A stretch of 64,000 bases of DNA from Lachnospiraceae bacterium (lineage in GTDB: Bacteria > Bacillota > Clostridia > Lachnospirales > Lachnospiraceae), in contig JAIEFE010000015.1 of NCBI GenBank assembly GCA_029067085.1, positions 119,633 to 183,632 on the forward strand, written 5' to 3'. Every line of letters begins with the position of its first letter. The first letter of the stretch is position 1. The notes under the pieces were generated by a model that saw only the letters and a list, made by a program, of their open reading frames with translations, made no database searches and was not told the origin of the DNA. The translations under genes and the position numbers were made by a program. Below, one piece after another: positions 61,265 to 64,000 of this stretch.

Positions 61265-61594
61265 ATGCTTTCAAAGGAAAATCTGCCCGCATGCCCGGTG
61301 GCGACCACAGTACAACTGATCGGCAGCAAATGGAAATTGCTCATTTTAAGAAATTTACTTGTAAGACCTTGGCGATTCAATGAATTAAAAAAGGATCTTG
61401 CAGGAATCAGCCAGAAAGTCCTGACCGATTCCCTGCGCGCTCTCGAAGAAGACGGTATCGTCATCCGCACCGTATATCCCGAGGTGCCGCCCCATGTGGA
61501 ATACTCGTTGAGCGAACTGGGGGAATCCATGCGTTCCGTTTTGAAGGCTATGGAAGATTGGGGTCTGGCTTACCAAAAATCATTCTCTAATTAA
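61265..61594 (+). CDS. HxlR-family transcription regulator
   Basis: 109 residues. The winged helix has the family pattern SKWKLLILRNLLVRPWRFNE and ISQKVLTDSLRALEEDGIVI. A Cys in NLPACPVATTVQLIG is conserved in redox-sensing members. It likely controls itself and the divergent ACGX set through the dyads in the shared gap. GGAGG precedes the ATG. A DUF1848 gene follows by 10 bases. Confidence 0.87.
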   Translation: MLSKENLPACPVATTVQLIGSKWKLLILRNLLVRPWRFNELKKDLAGISQKVLTDSLRALEEDGIVIRTVYPEVPPHVEYSLSELGESMRSVLKAMEDWGLAYQKSFSN

Positions 61595-61604
61595 AGGTGC
61601 AAAA

Positions 61605-62537
61605 ATGATACTAAACACTGGCAATCGGACAGATATCCCCGGCTTTTACAGCGACTGGTTTTACAACCGTATCAAGGAGGGCTATGTCCTTGTCCGCAAT
61701 CCCTATAATCCAACACAGATAACAAAATACCTGCTTAAACCGGAGGTCATAGATGCTCTGGTCTTTTGTACGAAAAATCCTCTCCCTATGCTGGACAGGC
61801 TGTCTCTGTTGTCGGCATTTGATATGTTCTGGTTTGTGACGATCACGCCCTACGGAAAAGAGATCGAACCTCTTGTGCCGCCCAAAGAGCAGGTGATTTC
61901 TTCTTTTCAGCAGCTTTCTACGCTGGTTGGATGCAATCGGATGAGCTGGCGGTACGATCCCATTTTTATTACGGAGCAATATTCCGTTTCTTATCACATC
62001 GAACAATTTCACCAGATGGCAGAGACACTTTCCGGCTATACGGAACAGTGTGTGGTAAGCTTTATTGATCTGTACGAAAAGACGAAACGAAATTTTCATG
62101 GCATCCGCAGCGTCACGGATAGAGAACAGGAAACGCTGATCGCCGCATTCTCAGAGATTGCCGGAAAGAACCGGCTGCAGATACACCTATGCTGTGAGAA
62201 CGCAAAACTTGTCAGGGAAAATGTAGACGCAAAAGGCTGTATGACAAAAGAAGTTCTGGAAGAAGCGTTAGGCTGCCGGTTAGATGTTCCGAAAAAGAAA
62301 ATGGCGCGGCAAGAATGTTCCTGCCTGTTAGGAGCAGATATCGGTGTCTACAACACCTGCCCTCATGGCTGCCTATATTGTTATGCCAATTATGACAAAG
62401 AAACAGTTGAGAGAAATCACAAATTACATCGCGTGTCCTCTCCCCTGTTGATCGGGGAGGTGACAGCGCATGATGTTGTCAAACAGGCGGAACAAAAGTC
62501 CTGGAAAAACGGACAGTTGAGCATTTTTGATTTATAA
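61605..62537 (+). CDS. DUF1848 protein (radical-SAM-like)
   Basis: 310 residues. It begins ILNTGNRTDIPGFYSDWFYN. The C-terminal CLLGADIGVYNTCPHGCLYC has the Cys pattern of DUF1848 (PF08902), which resembles a radical SAM cluster site placed late. The function is unknown. It is probably co-transcribed with the HxlR gene. AAAGGTG precedes the ATG. Confidence 0.83.
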   Translation: MILNTGNRTDIPGFYSDWFYNRIKEGYVLVRNPYNPTQITKYLLKPEVIDALVFCTKNPLPMLDRLSLLSAFDMFWFVTITPYGKEIEPLVPPKEQVISSFQQLSTLVGCNRMSWRYDPIFITEQYSVSYHIEQFHQMAETLSGYTEQCVVSFIDLYEKTKRNFHGIRSVTDREQETLIAAFSEIAGKNRLQIHLCCENAKLVRENVDAKGCMTKEVLEEALGCRLDVPKKKMARQECSCLLGADIGVYNTCPHGCLYCYANYDKETVERNHKLHRVSSPLLIGEVTAHDVVKQAEQKSWKNGQLSIFDL

Positions 62538-62566
62538 TCAGTAAATAAATGTTTTATCCCTTGCGC

Positions 62567-63385
62567 TTACTGAAAAATATACTTGCAAAAATTGTAGATC
62601 CCGCTGCTGATTGCCGGATTACCGTGATCGGAACCGGGGATTTCCCACCACACATGCTCTACCTTATTTCTCTCAAAAATATCGTGATAACTCTTGGGAA
62701 ATTGTCCCACAGTGCCATCCTTGTCTCCGCAGCAGACCATCAAAAAAAATGGTTTCTCACTGGTAAATACCAGCTCATCCTCAGCGAATTGGCCCTCGTG
62801 CTCCATTGCCCAGTCTTTTCCCGGCACCAGACCGGGCGCCGGGGCGATGGCTCCCACATACCCGAACAGATCAGGCCGCTGCAGTCCGATCGCCAGCGAC
62901 TCTCTGCCGCCCATAGAAAATCCCGCAATCGCAGTGTTTTCCCTACCCTCCGCAATGGAGTAATTCTCCTTAATAAAGGGCATCAGATCCTTCACCAGAT
63001 CATTGATGAAATTGTCATAAGCTGCCACATTCTCTTTATCAATGGCAGTACACACATCCCTGGTCTTGCTGGCATACATATAGGGGTAGACAACGATCAT
63101 CTCTTTAGCGATCCCCCCGGTCATCATATTTTGCATGATAATGCTGTTATCGTTCATATCGTTTTGCGTACCGAAAATACCATGCAGCACATACAGCACC
63201 GGATACTCTTTTTCCTCCGAGTACCCCACCGGCAGTACGATGTTTACCGGCCGCTCCTTCTCACAGGTCGTAGAGTAATAGGTAGTCTTGATCACATCGC
63301 TATACCTGGCATCAGCGTTTTTCTCAGCATACTCTTCCGGGCAAAAAATCTCGATTTCGCAGTTTTGCATCATCTTATATTTCAT
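62567..63385 (-). CDS. Esterase-D/feruloyl-esterase-like alpha/beta hydrolase
   Basis: About 272 residues. VLYVLHGIFGTQNDM, the nucleophile elbow AGFSMGGRESLAIG and a late GSDHGN with the catalytic His fit the putative esterase (PF00756) family. No signal peptide, so it acts in the cytoplasm on an unknown ester, perhaps acetyl or feruloyl groups. The ATG at 63385 has AGGAGAGG. Confidence 0.85.
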   Translation of the reverse strand: MKYKMMQNCEIEIFCPEEYAEKNADARYSDVIKTTYYSTTCEKERPVNIVLPVGYSEEKEYPVLYVLHGIFGTQNDMNDNSIIMQNMMTGGIAKEMIVVYPYMYASKTRDVCTAIDKENVAAYDNFINDLVKDLMPFIKENYSIAEGRENTAIAGFSMGGRESLAIGLQRPDLFGYVGAIAPAPGLVPGKDWAMEHEGQFAEDELVFTSEKPFFLMVCCGDKDGTVGQFPKSYHDIFERNKVEHVWWEIPGSDHGNPAISSGIYNFCKYIFQ

Positions 63386-63386
63386 A

Positions 63387-63998
63387 CTATTTTTCCTCTC
63401 CTTCCTTTTGCGCATCTAAAGTCCGATAACTCTTGCTCAGCAATCTCAGATAAATAACGGATGCCACAAAAATTGCGAGTCTGCACCAATCCGTGAAAAC
63501 TGAACTCGGCAAAAACAACACTATCATATATAAAATACCCGTCACCAGATACACCACCCAGACTTCCTGTGCGAATTTAGCTATCTTTACGGCATCCAAC
63601 CCTTTCATAATTGCCGCAACAGACGTACACACGAAATACGCCACCAGAAGCGGAGCCGCATGGTGTACAATACCGGCAATTAGGTCAATCCATGCCGCAG
63701 CTCCTTTCAGATACTCATCATACATACACATACGTTCTTCTGCCGCAAAATACATTATGTATGAAACATGATCTATCTTATCAGCATGAACGATAAATCT
63801 TATCACAAGAGCAGAAACGTCTGCAAAGCACAGTACCGCAGCTTTCCTGCAGGCGCCTATCTCTTTTCCCATTCTATATAAGCTTACCCCACATACGGCG
63901 GGAAACAATATCCTACCAAAGTAAAACAAATATAAAGCGTCAATAAACGCATCAACCGCGAATAACCATCCCGCCACAAAAAATACGGGCGGCAAAAA
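63387..63998 (-). CDS. Integral membrane protein, N-terminus beyond window
   Basis: About 202 visible residues with five hydrophobic helices (FPAVCGVSLYRMGKEIGACR between; IVHHAAPLLVAYFVCTSVAA; VWVVYLVTGILYMIVLFLP). The frame is open to the window edge, and no convincing start lies inside, so the gene is probably partial. No family recognised. Its stop nearly touches the esterase start, suggesting co-transcription. Confidence 0.6.
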   Translation of the reverse strand, partial: FLPPVFFVAGWLFAVDAFIDALYLFYFGRILFPAVCGVSLYRMGKEIGACRKAAVLCFADVSALVIRFIVHADKIDHVSYIMYFAAEERMCMYDEYLKGAAAWIDLIAGIVHHAAPLLVAYFVCTSVAAIMKGLDAVKIAKFAQEVWVVYLVTGILYMIVLFLPSSVFTDWCRLAIFVASVIYLRLLSKSYRTLDAQKEGEEK

Positions 63999-64000
63999 CT

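Overview
The window looks like a chromosomal segment of a spore-forming, anaerobic Firmicute of the Lachnospiraceae type (Clostridium cluster XIVa). This rests on the gene content: a SpoIID-like protein, GerMN and YtaF/MntP-like proteins, a LUD-domain protein, an FeFe-hydrogenase-like sensor, a Bce-type antibiotic-peptide module, DUF1653 and DUF1848 proteins, strong AGGAGG ribosome-binding sites and roughly 50% GC. It is an inference; there is no rRNA or other marker in the window. No insertion sequence, integrase, phage or CRISPR array was seen.

Layout. 0-5.4 kb: a SpoIID/peptidoglycan-binding protein, a zinc-type macrodomain ADP-ribose hydrolase, a flavodoxin-like reductase, and htpG under a perfect CIRCE operator. 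5.4-17.6 kb: mainly minus-strand housekeeping genes (PpiC-type foldase, PHP phosphoesterase, ilvE, hybrid histidine kinase, folA, thyA, beta-CASP nuclease, Ca2+ P-type ATPase, greA) plus a plus-strand MntP-like gene. 17.7-20.7 kb: a tRNA-Gly(GCC), then an AT-richer patch with a decayed NUDIX gene, an XRE-HTH fused to a degenerate orotate phosphoribosyltransferase, pyrF, and a secreted Cys/His-rich repeat protein. 20.7-29.6 kb: GH3 enzyme, an unexplained 0.75 kb spacer with a strong promoter, a LUD protein, a soluble FeFe-hydrogenase/chemoreceptor fusion, aspartokinase, hom and glyA. 30-34.9 kb: PAP2 protein, glycosyltransferase, and a LexA-box-controlled set of DUF1653 protein, cN-I 5'-nucleotidase and MutY. 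35-43.5 kb: thrH, holA, comEC, a GerMN lipoprotein, a two-component system and a ComEA-like protein. 43.5-50.8 kb: a small transporter, an orphan solute-binding protein, argJ-argB-argD, a nucleotidyltransferase and a coiled-coil protein. 51-57.5 kb: a Cys-rich gene broken by one in-frame TAG, an iron-sulfur aldo-keto reductase, and a complete bceRS-bceAB module.

The most interesting locus is 57.5-62.5 kb. A 62-residue peptide with three 17-residue ACGxACGASDK-type repeats is followed by its radical SAM/SPASM partner (the predicted 'ACGX system'), a nitroreductase, a PNPOx-like/2[4Fe-4S] protein and a class M sirtuin (SirTM, a protein ADP-ribosyltransferase family). These are tightly packed as one likely operon, divergent from an HxlR regulator and a DUF1848 radical-SAM-like protein. 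The macrodomain at 1.6 kb belongs to the family that normally partners SirTM.

Other points of note are two copies of a bulged double-hairpin element (11.8 and 49.2 kb) whose architecture is conserved although most stem sequences differ, the probable orotate-sensing regulator, and the SOS control of a mutY operon.
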